The position numbers and the translations under genes were made by a program. 64,000 nucleotides of DNA from Desulfobacter vibrioformis DSM 8776 (GTDB lineage Bacteria > Desulfobacterota > Desulfobacteria > Desulfobacterales > Desulfobacteraceae): NCBI RefSeq assembly GCF_000745975.1, contig NZ_JQKJ01000007.1, positions 62,001 to 126,000 on the forward strand, written 5' to 3'. Of this stretch, positions 46,405-55,643 are shown one piece after another. Position 1 is the first letter of the stretch; each line of letters begins with the position of its first letter. A model generated the notes under the pieces. The model made no database searches, was not told where the DNA came from, and saw only the letters and a program-made list of their open reading frames with translations.

Positions 46405-47629
46405 CTACGCGGTCCAGCATCAATGCCCCCAGTGCGGGGCACCAATCACCCTCGGGGAAGAGACCCGGTTCTTTGTGTGCCAATTCTGCCGGGTCCGGTC
46501 CTGTATTTCCCAGAAAGGATTTCCCAGGTATTATCTGCCCCGGGCCCCCCAGGTGCCCCGGGATGTAAACCTGATATACCTGCCCTACTGGCGCTTCAAG
46601 GGTGTGCGCTACACCTGCACGGCATCCGGTATAACCCCCAGATTTACGGATATCTCCACGTTGGCTGTGGCAGATATGCCGCCCCAGATTCCCTTTTCCC
46701 TGGGTCTAAGATCCCAGGCCATGACCATGAAACTGATCAGGCCCGACACCAGGGGAGAATTTTTTCGGCCCCTGCCATCGGCACTGGTATTAAAAGAAAA
46801 AACAGTGGGTTTAAACCCGGAGGAACCCACGTTTAAAGAGGATATCGGAGAAACCTTCAGTCTTATTTATTCTCCTTTTTACACCAGGCAGCAACAGCTT
46901 GTGGACGGGGTTACCAACCAGGCGTTGCCCCTGGAAAAAGCGATGACTCCGGATCTATCCAACCTGGATCGGGTCCGGCCCGGCATTGAAACCCATTTCA
47001 TTGCCGGAATTTGCCCGGGCTGCGGGGCGGATCTTGGGGGCAGCGGCGATTCACTGGTCCTGGTCTGCCGGAACTGCCACTGCCTGTGGCGGGCCAGGGG
47101 GGAGAAACTTGCAAAAATCAGATTCAGTGCCGCAGCCCCTGCCCACAAGGATGACATCATGGTGCCGTTCTGGCGGATCAGTGCCCAAATCTCGCCCATA
47201 AACCTGTCCAGCCATGCGGATCTGGCCCGGATGGCAAACCTGCCACTGGCAATTCCCCGGGAATGGGAGGAAAAACCGGTGCATTTCTGGAGTCCGGCAT
47301 TTAAAGTCCGTCCCAACATTTTTTTACGGCTCCTGGGCCAGATCACCTCAGCCCAGCTGGAACCGGCCCTGTCCCAAACCATTGAAAACAATGTGTACCA
47401 GCCCGTAAATCTGCCTGCTTCCGAGGCCATCCAGACCATTCGCATTACCATGGCGGCCCTGCTGAAGCCCAGAAAAGAAATTCTTGAAATTTTATCCGGG
47501 ACCGACGTCGTTCCCCAAAGCGTATCCCTGATTTTTCTGCCCTTTAAATCCACCCACCATGATATTATCCAGCCGGATTCAGGCATTGCCATCAATAAAA
47601 ATGCCCTGGCATTGTCCGGCAACCTGTAA
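46367..47629 (+). CDS. zinc-ribbon protein, partner of the SPFH protein
   Basis: Up to 420 aa from a GTG inside the preceding gene. The first ~18 residues are probably not translated, because homology-like content starts at HQCPQCGAPITLGEE; the start is uncertain and no RBS is visible. The N-terminal ribbon is CPQCG ... CQFC; a second four-Cys ribbon lies in the middle (CPGCGADLGG ... CRNCHCLW). The rest is mixed alpha/beta with several Trp/Tyr (YLPYWRFKGVRYTC), without TM. Unknown family. Overlap with the SPFH gene implies one functional unit. Confidence 0.7.
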   Translation: MQCSATSAEKNISYAVQHQCPQCGAPITLGEETRFFVCQFCRVRSCISQKGFPRYYLPRAPQVPRDVNLIYLPYWRFKGVRYTCTASGITPRFTDISTLAVADMPPQIPFSLGLRSQAMTMKLIRPDTRGEFFRPLPSALVLKEKTVGLNPEEPTFKEDIGETFSLIYSPFYTRQQQLVDGVTNQALPLEKAMTPDLSNLDRVRPGIETHFIAGICPGCGADLGGSGDSLVLVCRNCHCLWRARGEKLAKIRFSAAAPAHKDDIMVPFWRISAQISPINLSSHADLARMANLPLAIPREWEEKPVHFWSPAFKVRPNIFLRLLGQITSAQLEPALSQTIENNVYQPVNLPASEAIQTIRITMAALLKPRKEILEILSGTDVVPQSVSLIFLPFKSTHHDIIQPDSGIAINKNALALSGNL

Positions 47630-47710
47630 CGGTCCCGTTGCAGGCATTGCACAAACAGGCCATGGCTGATACAACACCCGGGAACCCACAATCAAGCCAA
47701 TGGTGACAAC

Positions 47711-48487
47711 ATGAAAATTCAGTGGACAGGTACAGCCGGTTTTAAAATCCAGTCCCGGGACGCTTCCTTTCTTATTGATCCCTATCTGAGCCGGAACGCC
47801 CGGGCATGGCCGGTTCAGACAATAAAACCCAAGGATCTTGCGCCCTTCTCCCACGTTTTTGTTTCCCACGGCCATTTTGATCATATCCTGGATATTCCGG
47901 ACATTGTTAACCCCACGGACGCCCGGGTGGTGTGCTCCCCCGTTGTTGCCCGGACCCTGGTAAAAATGGGCATGGACTCCGCTCATCTGATGGAAATAAA
48001 AAATTGCGGGGATGACATCCGTTTTTCACATATCAACGCCACAGCCTTTTTCAGCCGTCACATCCGCTTTGATGCCAAACTCTTAATCACCACACTGATA
48101 CGCGCAGGAAAACAGATCAAGGACATATTGCCGTTGCTGAAAAATTACCCCTGCGGCCAGGTTTTAAGCTGGCAATTTAAGCTTGAAGGCAAACGCATTC
48201 TTTTCTTTGGCACCGGCGGTTCCACCCGTGCGGAACTTGAGATGCTGGCAAAAGAGCCTGTGGACCTTCTACTTGTGCCCCTCCAGGGCCATTCGGACAT
48301 CTGCGCCAGGGCCATGGCCTATGTAAAAGCCCTTAAGCCGGCATTTGTGCTTCCCCACCACCAGGATGATTTTTTCCCGCCGATCTCCCGGGCCGTGGAT
48401 ATCACCCCGTTTATAAAACAGGTTAACCTGCAGTGCCCGGGGACAAAAATAGTGAGCATGGATTTTAATGACACAATCGAATTGTGA
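47711..48487 (+). CDS. metallo-beta-lactamase-fold hydrolase (UlaG-like)
   Basis: 258 aa, single-domain MBL fold. The metal motif VSHGHFDHILD supplies HxHxDH; further ligands are likely His in the FFSRHIR segment, Asp/His in PLQGHSD and the terminal LPHHQDDFFP. It lacks the long insert of RNases J/Z, so it is a small-molecule or lactone-type hydrolase by fold. The substrate is unknown. It ends inside the Dus gene (20-base overlap), showing tight coupling with tRNA modification only at the operon level. Confidence 0.8.
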   Translation: MKIQWTGTAGFKIQSRDASFLIDPYLSRNARAWPVQTIKPKDLAPFSHVFVSHGHFDHILDIPDIVNPTDARVVCSPVVARTLVKMGMDSAHLMEIKNCGDDIRFSHINATAFFSRHIRFDAKLLITTLIRAGKQIKDILPLLKNYPCGQVLSWQFKLEGKRILFFGTGGSTRAELEMLAKEPVDLLLVPLQGHSDICARAMAYVKALKPAFVLPHHQDDFFPPISRAVDITPFIKQVNLQCPGTKIVSMDFNDTIEL

Positions 48488-49535
48488 TCACACAGCAGCC
48501 AGGGTTGTCAACACGCCCGAAGACCTGTCCCGATATCTGCTCAGGCCCCTGACCATCGGCAGTAAAACCATCTCCAACCGGATGGTGCTGGCCCCCATGG
48601 CAGGACTGGGGCACATCGCGTTCAGGCAGCTTGTGACCCGGTTTTCAGGATTCGGCCTGCTGTTCACGGGCATGTGTTCTGCCAAAGCCGTTCCCCATGA
48701 AAATCCCGGGAGATCCCATGTGTTTTCCTGGCGCCCCGAAGAACTGGATCACACCGTATGCCAGATATTTGGCGCAGAACCTGAGATCATGGCCCGGGCT
48801 GCCCGGCGCGTTGAAGCCGAAGGCTTCTTCGGGGTGGACTTGAATTTCGGATGTTCCGTTGCCGCAATCTGTAAAAAAGGATGCGGGGCCGCACTTTTAA
48901 AAACACCTGATAAGGCGGTTGACATTGTATCTGCCGTCAGAAAGGCGGTGTCATGCCCGGTTTTTGTTAAATACAGAACCGGCTGGCAGGATGATCACAA
49001 CTTCCCTGTGACCATGGCCCGGGCCTTTGAAAATGCAGGCGCAGATGCCTTAACCTTTCATCCCCGGGTGGCCCCGGACAGAAGAAGTCGAAGCCCCAGA
49101 TGGGAGCTGATCGGCAAAGTACAGAACGCTGTCACCATTCCCGTATTTGGCAACGGGAACCTGTTTGCCCCCGAGCACGGAATCAAAATGATCCGGGAAA
49201 CCTGCTGCCAGGGGCTTTCCATCGGCAGAATGGCCGTGGCCCAACCCTGGATTTTTGCCCAGTGGACAAAAGGCTTTAAACCGGAACCGTCCATTTATAT
49301 GGAAACCGCCCTGGACATGGCAAGGCTGTTAAGCGGCTATTATGAGGACCGCTTTGCCCTGAAAATGTTTAAAAAATTTGCCCCGTATTTCTGCGCCAAT
49401 TTTAAATTTTCCAACGCCATTTTAAAATCCCTGATACGGGCTGAAGATATGAATCAACTTTGCAACAACATACGGCGTCTTCTGGACCCGCCGCCCCAGA
49501 CATTACGCCTGCCCAATATCAATCTGTTCGTTTGA
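48468..49535 (+). CDS. tRNA-dihydrouridine synthase family protein
   Basis: 355 aa, FMN-dependent TIM barrel. Flavin-binding LAPMAGLGHIAFRQLV, the catalytic Cys in LNFGCSVAAICKKGCGAALL, phosphate-binding NGNLFAPEHG and GRMAVAQPWIF fit the Dus family. The canonical NxGCP reads NFGCS, so the proline after the catalytic Cys is missing. It reduces uridines in the D-loop of tRNA. Clade (DusA/B/C) not assigned. The start lies within the MBL gene. The C-terminal helical tRNA-binding domain is present. Confidence 0.87.
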   Translation: MTQSNCDHTAARVVNTPEDLSRYLLRPLTIGSKTISNRMVLAPMAGLGHIAFRQLVTRFSGFGLLFTGMCSAKAVPHENPGRSHVFSWRPEELDHTVCQIFGAEPEIMARAARRVEAEGFFGVDLNFGCSVAAICKKGCGAALLKTPDKAVDIVSAVRKAVSCPVFVKYRTGWQDDHNFPVTMARAFENAGADALTFHPRVAPDRRSRSPRWELIGKVQNAVTIPVFGNGNLFAPEHGIKMIRETCCQGLSIGRMAVAQPWIFAQWTKGFKPEPSIYMETALDMARLLSGYYEDRFALKMFKKFAPYFCANFKFSNAILKSLIRAEDMNQLCNNIRRLLDPPPQTLRLPNINLFV

Positions 49536-49593
49536 CAATCTTGTCTTTACCAGGCAAATGCAGTAAAAAACAATGCACAAGGGGGAAATCCAA

Positions 49594-50385
49594 ATGTGCA
49601 TGAATAAAAAAATGGACAAAAAAAGATTTTTTAAAAAAATAATAACCCTGGTTGCAGCAGGTTTAATTGTCGGCTGTGCCGCCTCGCCCAAACCCGAACC
49701 GTCACGAACAGCCTTGGGAAAATGGCATAGCCAGAACATCAATGCAGACGGCAGCAAAGCGGACTGGCCCGGATCCGCCCCGCAATACAAAGACAGCGAA
49801 ATAGACACAAAAATATGGATCAGCAACAATGCCGAACAGCTCTGTCTGCTGGCTGAAGTCAACGATCCCGGAATAGCCCGGCAGTTGACCCAGAACGGTT
49901 TAATCCTGTCCATGGAAACAGGAGAAAAAAATGCCAAGCCTTTTTCAATCCAGCTCAAATGCCACGCGTCCTTCAAACTGCCGGACACCCTGGTCGTGAC
50001 CTATCCCTTCTCTTCGGGACCCGTGACCATGTCCATGACGGAGGCCCGGACCACAGGTATAGCCCTTGGTCTGACAGAAGCAGGCCGACACACCTTAATT
50101 TTTGAAGCGGTGATCAGCCTTGATGCAATATTTTTCGACGTACCCCGGATAGCCGGTGCAGTGATGAACATTGCCTTGTCAGCCAAAAGCAACTCTTTTG
50201 CCATAAAACGGCGGGAAAATCTGGAGGGCAAAAAACATGACCGACCCAAAGGCGAATCGCCCGACCAGGGGTCTTCCGACACCAGCCACGGCCCCGGAAA
50301 ACCCGATGACATGAAACAGACAAAAGCGTCAGATGACCCCTTCAGGGCCGCAGTTGAAATTACCCTGGCCGGTCCTGCAAAATAA
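49594..50385 (+). CDS. lipoprotein with CBM9-like / DOMON-like domain
   Basis: 263 aa from ATG 49594, preceded by GGGGGA at 9 nt; other in-frame ATGs lie at 49573, 49600 and 49612. Lipobox IVGC, with a basic Lys-rich N-terminus. Mature residues about 35-185 resemble CBM9/DOMON-type beta sandwiches (INADGSKADWPG, then KIWISNNAEQLCLLAEVNDP), as seen in surface proteins that bind sugars or heme. The C-terminal ~50 residues are disordered and charged. The function is inferred from fold pattern only. Third-from-last gene of the SPFH operon. Confidence 0.65.
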   Translation: MCMNKKMDKKRFFKKIITLVAAGLIVGCAASPKPEPSRTALGKWHSQNINADGSKADWPGSAPQYKDSEIDTKIWISNNAEQLCLLAEVNDPGIARQLTQNGLILSMETGEKNAKPFSIQLKCHASFKLPDTLVVTYPFSSGPVTMSMTEARTTGIALGLTEAGRHTLIFEAVISLDAIFFDVPRIAGAVMNIALSAKSNSFAIKRRENLEGKKHDRPKGESPDQGSSDTSHGPGKPDDMKQTKASDDPFRAAVEITLAGPAK

Positions 50386-50407
50386 AACCCCAGCACCGGG
50401 GGTAACA

Positions 50408-50770
50408 ATGACAAACGACCACATACTGAATCTGACACGGTTTGAATGCTTAGGATGCGGGGCCTGCTGCAGACAAAGCGGATATGTCCGTCTGGGTGCG
50501 AAAGAACCGGATATCATTGCGGAGTTTCTGAATATGGATGTCCTGGATTTTATAGAGACCTTCACCTGTCTGACCCGGGACCGCAACGGACTTTCAATTA
50601 TTGATGCGCCTGACGGGGCCTGTATTTTCCTGGACAGCAATGGCTGCCGCATCAATCCTGTCAAACCTGCCCAATGCCGGGATTTCCCCGTTAAATGGCG
50701 GTTTTCAGGTTTTTACCAAATCTGTGGTTGGGCACAAAAAAAACGATTCATCTCTAACAAGGAGGATTAA
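50408..50770 (+). CDS. YkgJ-family Cys-cluster protein
   Basis: 120 aa from ATG 50408. Eight-Cys pattern of the YkgJ / zinc- or iron-binding CxxCxxCC family: FECLGCGACCRQSG, then CIFLDSNGCRINPVKPAQCR, then ICGW. Likely a cytoplasmic metal or Fe-S site protein. The reaction is unknown, although some relatives are radical-SAM accessories. It precedes yedF by 6 nt. Confidence 0.8.
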   Translation: MTNDHILNLTRFECLGCGACCRQSGYVRLGAKEPDIIAEFLNMDVLDFIETFTCLTRDRNGLSIIDAPDGACIFLDSNGCRINPVKPAQCRDFPVKWRFSGFYQICGWAQKKRFISNKED

Positions 50771-50776
50771 AATAAA

Positions 50777-51406
50777 ATGGTAAAAGAACTTGACTGCAGG
50801 AAAATGGATTGCCCGGCACCCGTGCTCGAAACAAAAAAATGCCTTGAAAGCGAAGTATTATCGCATATCCGGGTGCTGGTGGACAATGATGCCGCCGTTG
50901 AAAATGTCAGCCGGTTTTTAACCTATGCCGGTTTTGAAGTCGGTGTGGAATCCGACATGGCCATGTCTGTTGTGGAAGGCACCCGGGACCAGGCCGCTGC
51001 CGTAAAGCTGACTTCCGGGCCGACAGGACAGCCGGCATCCGCTCCAGAGTTATCCAAAGAAAATATCCCGGCAAAAATCATGGTAATGGCCGCATCCGAC
51101 AAATTGGGCGTTGGAGATGATGAACTGGGCGCAAAGCTGATGATCAATTTCATCAAAACGCTTAAGGAGATGGGCAAGGAGCTGTGGCGTCTGGTTTTTG
51201 TCAATCATGGCGTCTCCCTTGCAACGCTTGATTCTGAAGTGCTTGATGAACTGCACGCACTTGAAGAATCAGGCGTCACGATTCTTGTCTGCGGGACCTG
51301 CCTGACCCACCTGGGCCTGATGGAAAAAAAAGCCATTGGCCAGACCACCAATATGCTGGATATTGTCACAGCCATGCAGCTGGCCGACAAGGTGATCAAT
51401 CTGTAA
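50777..51406 (+). CDS. yedF: selenium-metabolism protein YedF
   Basis: 209 aa, two parts. TusA-like domain at about 1-75, with the sulfur-carrier motif ELDCRKMDCPAPVLETK (CPxP Cys about residue 12), and DsrE/DsrF-like domain at about 98-209 (VMAASDKLGVGDDELGAKLM, CGTCLTHLGL). This fusion is characteristic of the YedF family found mainly in organisms that use selenium, though its reaction is unproven. Here the carrier residue is Cys, not selenocysteine. RBS AGGAGG is 10 nt upstream. End of the plus-strand operon. Confidence 0.88.
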   Translation: MVKELDCRKMDCPAPVLETKKCLESEVLSHIRVLVDNDAAVENVSRFLTYAGFEVGVESDMAMSVVEGTRDQAAAVKLTSGPTGQPASAPELSKENIPAKIMVMAASDKLGVGDDELGAKLMINFIKTLKEMGKELWRLVFVNHGVSLATLDSEVLDELHALEESGVTILVCGTCLTHLGLMEKKAIGQTTNMLDIVTAMQLADKVINL

Positions 51407-51426
51407 GGCCATGGTCAGAATCATAA

Positions 51427-51456
51427 CCCCAGGATGTTTTCCAAAATCCTATGGGG
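51427..51456. terminator. hairpin between convergent yedF and the DUF6398 gene
   Basis: CCCC-AGGAT, 10-nt loop, ATCCT-(AT bulge)-GGGG. Position between converging stops suits a shared terminator, but there is no proper T-tract on either strand. Confidence 0.35.
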
Positions 51457-51479
51457 AGTTTCACCCGGTTGCCTTCCGC

Positions 51480-51998
51480 TTATGCTTTATCATCCGGGAT
51501 GTAGGGAATCATGCCTTTTTTATAAGCCAACGCTTGGATTTGTCTCGGAGCGTTCCGGGCGTCTACCATAAAACCATTCACCGAAATCAGCCACACCATA
51601 GGATTATTATCCATTTCACTCGGAAGACACCAGTTGGGGTCACGTTGAAAAGTTTTCAAAATATCTCTGACTTCCTTTGATTTGTTTCCACCAGTACTTT
51701 TACTCACCCCAAAGGCGGCACAAAGGTCCGCCGCACTCATGAAGGGGTCTTGACTCCGGTCAAACAAAAAATTGACAAACCCGATGGCGTAAGTGATGCC
51801 GCAAGCCCAACTCTCCACCCGCCCTTTCAACAAGGGAGACGGGCGTTTCCGGCACAGGGCGGCAGTGGCGTACCGAATCGTCTGAGCATACTCATCATTA
51901 AGATTCTTTTTTGCAACCTCATCCGTAATCGCCACAATTTTATCATAAACTTCCTGCATTGCCTTCGGAACATTCTCAGATTTTTTTGCTTTTGCCAC
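51480..51998 (-). CDS. DUF6398 protein
   Basis: 172 aa from a GTG start with GGGGGA 5 nt upstream. It matches the DUF6398 pattern I recall: VPKAMQEVYDKIVAITD, RKRPSPLLKGRVESWACGI, FVNFLFDRSQDPFMSA, LCAAFGVSKSTGGNKSKEVR. The helical segment around residues 90-115 looks HTH-like (SKSTGGNKSKEVRDIL), so DNA binding is possible. Function unknown. It is stand-alone. The gene lies between two larger operons and may be a mobile accessory gene. Confidence 0.8.
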   Translation of the reverse strand: MAKAKKSENVPKAMQEVYDKIVAITDEVAKKNLNDEYAQTIRYATAALCRKRPSPLLKGRVESWACGITYAIGFVNFLFDRSQDPFMSAADLCAAFGVSKSTGGNKSKEVRDILKTFQRDPNWCLPSEMDNNPMVWLISVNGFMVDARNAPRQIQALAYKKGMIPYIPDDKA

Positions 51999-52198
51999 GA
52001 TTTCCCCCTTTTAATCCGTGTTTGATTCTATCTTACCCACGGTATACCCCGCTCTGTTAATACCTGTTGACTTATTTTGCACCCCCGTCGGGAATCATGA
52101 ATAAGCATGGGGATTGATACTTGTCTGCTGGAATGCAAAAAAACATCGGTATTTTCCCCATGGGCATAATCAATGAAACCTTCCCCCCCCAGGCAGGC

Positions 52199-53602
52199 TT
52201 AATTTTTAGTCACAAAAAAGTCGTCAATGATGTGATCAGCCTTGAGCCGGTTGCCGTAAGACTGGGCACTTTTCTGGTCCGTGAACTCAGATACGCGGAC
52301 CAGATACCAGGTTTTGCCCCCGCCGTCCGTGACCGTCATGGTGGTTTCGATCCCCTTTTGGGCGAGGGTTGCCATATAATTGTCGGCATGGGCCTTTTTA
52401 TGGTAGGCCGCCACCTGGATGGTAAACGGTTTTGGAATCACGACCTTGATCTGCTGGGCCGGCTGCTCTGCTGTTTTAAACATGTGGGAAAACGTGCCCC
52501 AGACAAAAAAGATCAGCCAGGCGCCCAAGCAGGTAATCATGATGACCCGCACCCGGCCCCACCATTTTTCCCGGTCCTGGATCAGATTTAAAACAGTGAG
52601 TTTGGCTTTTTCGGTACGGTCTGCGATAAAAGATCCACCCCCGGCCGCTTTTCTGCCGATTCCGGACACCAGGGCCGACATCCGGCCGGATGTTTGCTGT
52701 CCGGTATAGATCTCTTCTTCCGACCGCCATCCTGCCGGACCCTCTTCAAATGCCTGGTCACCCAGACTTGCCAACTGGCCGTCGTCCCCTTGATCCTTGG
52801 GCGTAAATGTCGCCGGATCAATCCGGTCATCCCCAAGGGTAATCCATCCCGGTTCCGGCATTTCCGGGTCCGGGTCCGGTGCAGGCGTATCCAGGCGTGC
52901 AGACATCATATCCCGGATCGTTTCAGCCCGGGCCTTATCCTGTTGTGATGCCTCTTTATCCCCGCCGGTCAGATCCAGAAAGGACTGGTACAGGCGCCTT
53001 GCTGAAAAATCCATCCGGCCCTGGTCCAGGAACACCGCCACCAGTATCCGGCAAAGATCAGGATCTGCATACCAGCTATCTGCCAGCACCGTAAGTATGG
53101 ACTGGGTGAATGTTCCGGACATATCCTGATCCTGGATACGTTCAAGCCAGAACCGGGCAAGGCTTTCGTCTTTGGGATTTTGCGCCAGCCAGGCACTGGC
53201 TGCACCCTGGATTTCCCGGCGCTGGCTGCCCGATGCCAGGTAAAACCGCGCCAGGGAAGAGGTAAGCATGGGCTCTGCCCGTTGTGCAGCCAACGGCGAT
53301 ATCCAGGCACTGTCATAGATCCGGACGGCCTGGATAAACTTTTTTTCAGCCCGGCTGGCAATACCGGAACGCTCCCACAACTGCGCTTCCCGGACCAGTC
53401 CCCTGATGCGCCAAAGCCCGGCAATATCCATGAATATACCCAGTCCCAGGCCACAGAACACATACATCAGGGGGATAAACACCGAAGCAGGCATATCCGA
53501 AAGCCACCCGGATAACCGGGGAAACAAGATAAACCCTGACGGCAGAACCATCAGGGTTGTCAGCCAGAACCGGACACTGATATGTCGGATCATGCGAATC
53601 AT
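52199..53602 (-). CDS. SPOR-domain membrane protein
   Basis: 467 aa. Two N-terminal TMs (about 12-32 and 40-62), a helical TPR-like cytoplasmic region (about 70-235), an acidic/Pro linker, a third TM at about 360-382 (IMITCLGAWLIFFVWG) and a C-terminal SPOR domain at about 395-467 (FTIQVAAYHKKAHADNYMAT). SPOR domains bind denuded peptidoglycan at the septum. It starts one base after the PBP1A stop, so the two should act together at the wall. Unusual in having a large cytoplasmic helical part. Confidence 0.85.
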   Translation of the reverse strand: MIRMIRHISVRFWLTTLMVLPSGFILFPRLSGWLSDMPASVFIPLMYVFCGLGLGIFMDIAGLWRIRGLVREAQLWERSGIASRAEKKFIQAVRIYDSAWISPLAAQRAEPMLTSSLARFYLASGSQRREIQGAASAWLAQNPKDESLARFWLERIQDQDMSGTFTQSILTVLADSWYADPDLCRILVAVFLDQGRMDFSARRLYQSFLDLTGGDKEASQQDKARAETIRDMMSARLDTPAPDPDPEMPEPGWITLGDDRIDPATFTPKDQGDDGQLASLGDQAFEEGPAGWRSEEEIYTGQQTSGRMSALVSGIGRKAAGGGSFIADRTEKAKLTVLNLIQDREKWWGRVRVIMITCLGAWLIFFVWGTFSHMFKTAEQPAQQIKVVIPKPFTIQVAAYHKKAHADNYMATLAQKGIETTMTVTDGGGKTWYLVRVSEFTDQKSAQSYGNRLKADHIIDDFFVTKN

Positions 53603-53603
53603 C

Positions 53604-55643
53604 TTAATATCCCCGGCAGGGGTCCTGGCCTTTTTTCAACGCCACACGAATGGTACCGGAAGGGTCTGGCACGGGCGGCGGCGCATCTGTGCCATCAACC
53701 ATATTTTGATTTTGCCGGGAACCTGCCAGGCATCCCGTGGTCTTTTCCACGATTTCATACCGGATATCCGGAGGAATCAAAAAATCACGTTCAGGTTCCC
53801 CTTTCATGGCCTGGATCATAAAATCCGTCCAGATGGGCACAGCCCCGCGGCCCCCGGTAATCCCCCTTCTATTTTTGTCGCCAAGTTTTTTCTTTTTATC
53901 ATACCCGGTCCACACAGACACGCAAAGGGACGGGGTAAATCCGGTGAACCAGGCATCATTATAATTGTCCGTGGTGCCGGTTTTCCCGGCTGCCGGCCGC
54001 TTAAATCCCAGGCGCCTGACCCCCTGGCCCGATCCTGCGTCCACAACGCCTTCCATCATGTCCACCACCTGGAAAGCCGTTGCCGCATCCAATACCCGGC
54101 GGTCTTTGACAATATGCTCAAAAAGCACCCGGCCCCTTGCATCCTCAACCCGCCAGAACAAAAATGGGTCATGGTAAATACCCAGAGAGGCCAAAGTGGA
54201 GAACCCGGCTGCCATGTCCATGACGCTGACGCCAGACGTCCCAAGGGCCACGGAATATACCGGTTCTAGCGGACTTTTTACGCCGCAGATCCTTGCCACA
54301 TCCACCACGGCAGCAGGCCCCACATCTGCCACCACCTGGGCCGCGATGGTGTTCACCGACTGGATCAGGGCCTGCTTCAGGATCATGGGCCCCCTGAAGG
54401 TTTTTTCAAAATTCTGGGGATACCAGTCAGGCGCCCCTTTAATGGGAATGGCCACAGGCCTGTCCTGGAACACGGTGGCCGGGTGCAGCTTTCTATTCCT
54501 GAAGGCGGCATAGTATAAAAAGGGTTTAAATCCGCTGCCGGCCTGGCGTTTACTGTTCACGGCCCGGTTGAATTCACTGGTATAATAATCCCTGCCGCCC
54601 ACCATGGCCTTGACCGCACCGCTGGCCGTATCAATTGCCACCAGGGCGGCCTGGGGTTTTTCCGTCACTCCGTTATCCAATCCCATGAGTTCGTCAAGCC
54701 GGGCCATCCCTTCCGCGACAGCGGTACGCGCATCGGCCTGGAGTTTTGAATCCATGGTGGAATACACTTTTATGCCGCCATGATACACCACATCCTCACC
54801 GTAAATTTTCACAAGTTCCTGAATCAGGGCATCCAGAAAATAACTGCCGGTACGGGCATCTTTGCGGCCATCGTGCAGTTCCGGGCGGATGGCATCGGTT
54901 TTGGCTGCCTCATCTGCCGTGATAAACCCGGCCGCTGCCATGCGGTTTAACACCACCCGCCGCCGGGCAAGGGCCTTATCATAATACCGGAAAGGATTAT
55001 ACTGGGTGGGTGCTTTGGGAAGGCCCGCAAGCAGCGCCGCTTCGGCCAGGGTCAGATCCTGGGCGGATTTATCAAAATACATGCGGGCTGCCTTTTCAAT
55101 GCCCTGGGCCCCGGCCCCGAAATGGATCTGATTGATATAGGCCTCAAGAATCTGCTCCTTGGTATTGGCCTGTTCAATCTGAAACGCCACCAGCATCTCC
55201 TTGAATTTACGCTGCCAGGTCTTTTCAAAACTGAAAAACAGATTCTTGGCCAGCTGCTGGGTAATGGTTGAGGCGCCCTGGATCCGGCCGGGTTTAAACA
55301 GGGTAATATACAGGGCTTTAAAGGTACGCAGCTTATTTACACCATGGTGCTCAAAAAACCTGTGATCCTCGGTGGCCACAATGGCATTGAGAAAATCGGC
55401 AGAGACCATGTCCAGGGAAACGGATGTTTTTTCGCCAAGGGCGATGAGCACCTGGCCGTCTGCGGCATAGATCAGACTCTGGGGGGTTTCAATGATACGA
55501 CTTAAAGGCGAGGGCAGTTTGGGCAGGTCCTGGGAAATATGAAAAACCATGAGGCAGCCTGCCGCCAGCATAATACCAAGGGCAAGAAGCCCTGTATAGA
55601 ACAGCAGGCGCACCAGGGAGAGCAGCCATGAAAACAGCCGCAT
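53604..55643 (-). CDS. class A penicillin-binding protein (PBP1A type)
   Basis: 679 aa from ATG 55643, whose A is shared with the upstream TGA. One TM at about 13-36. Glycosyltransferase 51 motifs: EDHRFFEHHG (92-101), GASTITQQLAKN (123-134), RKFKE (145-149). Transpeptidase motifs: SGFK (active Ser), QSVNT (SxN) and KTGTTDN. A complete bifunctional wall synthase. It is shorter than E. coli PBP1A (850 aa) because it lacks the OB-type insert. It belongs to the pilT operon region. Confidence 0.93.
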   Translation of the reverse strand: MRLFSWLLSLVRLLFYTGLLALGIMLAAGCLMVFHISQDLPKLPSPLSRIIETPQSLIYAADGQVLIALGEKTSVSLDMVSADFLNAIVATEDHRFFEHHGVNKLRTFKALYITLFKPGRIQGASTITQQLAKNLFFSFEKTWQRKFKEMLVAFQIEQANTKEQILEAYINQIHFGAGAQGIEKAARMYFDKSAQDLTLAEAALLAGLPKAPTQYNPFRYYDKALARRRVVLNRMAAAGFITADEAAKTDAIRPELHDGRKDARTGSYFLDALIQELVKIYGEDVVYHGGIKVYSTMDSKLQADARTAVAEGMARLDELMGLDNGVTEKPQAALVAIDTASGAVKAMVGGRDYYTSEFNRAVNSKRQAGSGFKPFLYYAAFRNRKLHPATVFQDRPVAIPIKGAPDWYPQNFEKTFRGPMILKQALIQSVNTIAAQVVADVGPAAVVDVARICGVKSPLEPVYSVALGTSGVSVMDMAAGFSTLASLGIYHDPFLFWRVEDARGRVLFEHIVKDRRVLDAATAFQVVDMMEGVVDAGSGQGVRRLGFKRPAAGKTGTTDNYNDAWFTGFTPSLCVSVWTGYDKKKKLGDKNRRGITGGRGAVPIWTDFMIQAMKGEPERDFLIPPDIRYEIVEKTTGCLAGSRQNQNMVDGTDAPPPVPDPSGTIRVALKKGQDPCRGY

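Noticed and set aside
50777-51406. Selenocysteine-containing YedF
   Set aside because: The carrier position is an ordinary Cys codon and the frame has no internal TGA.
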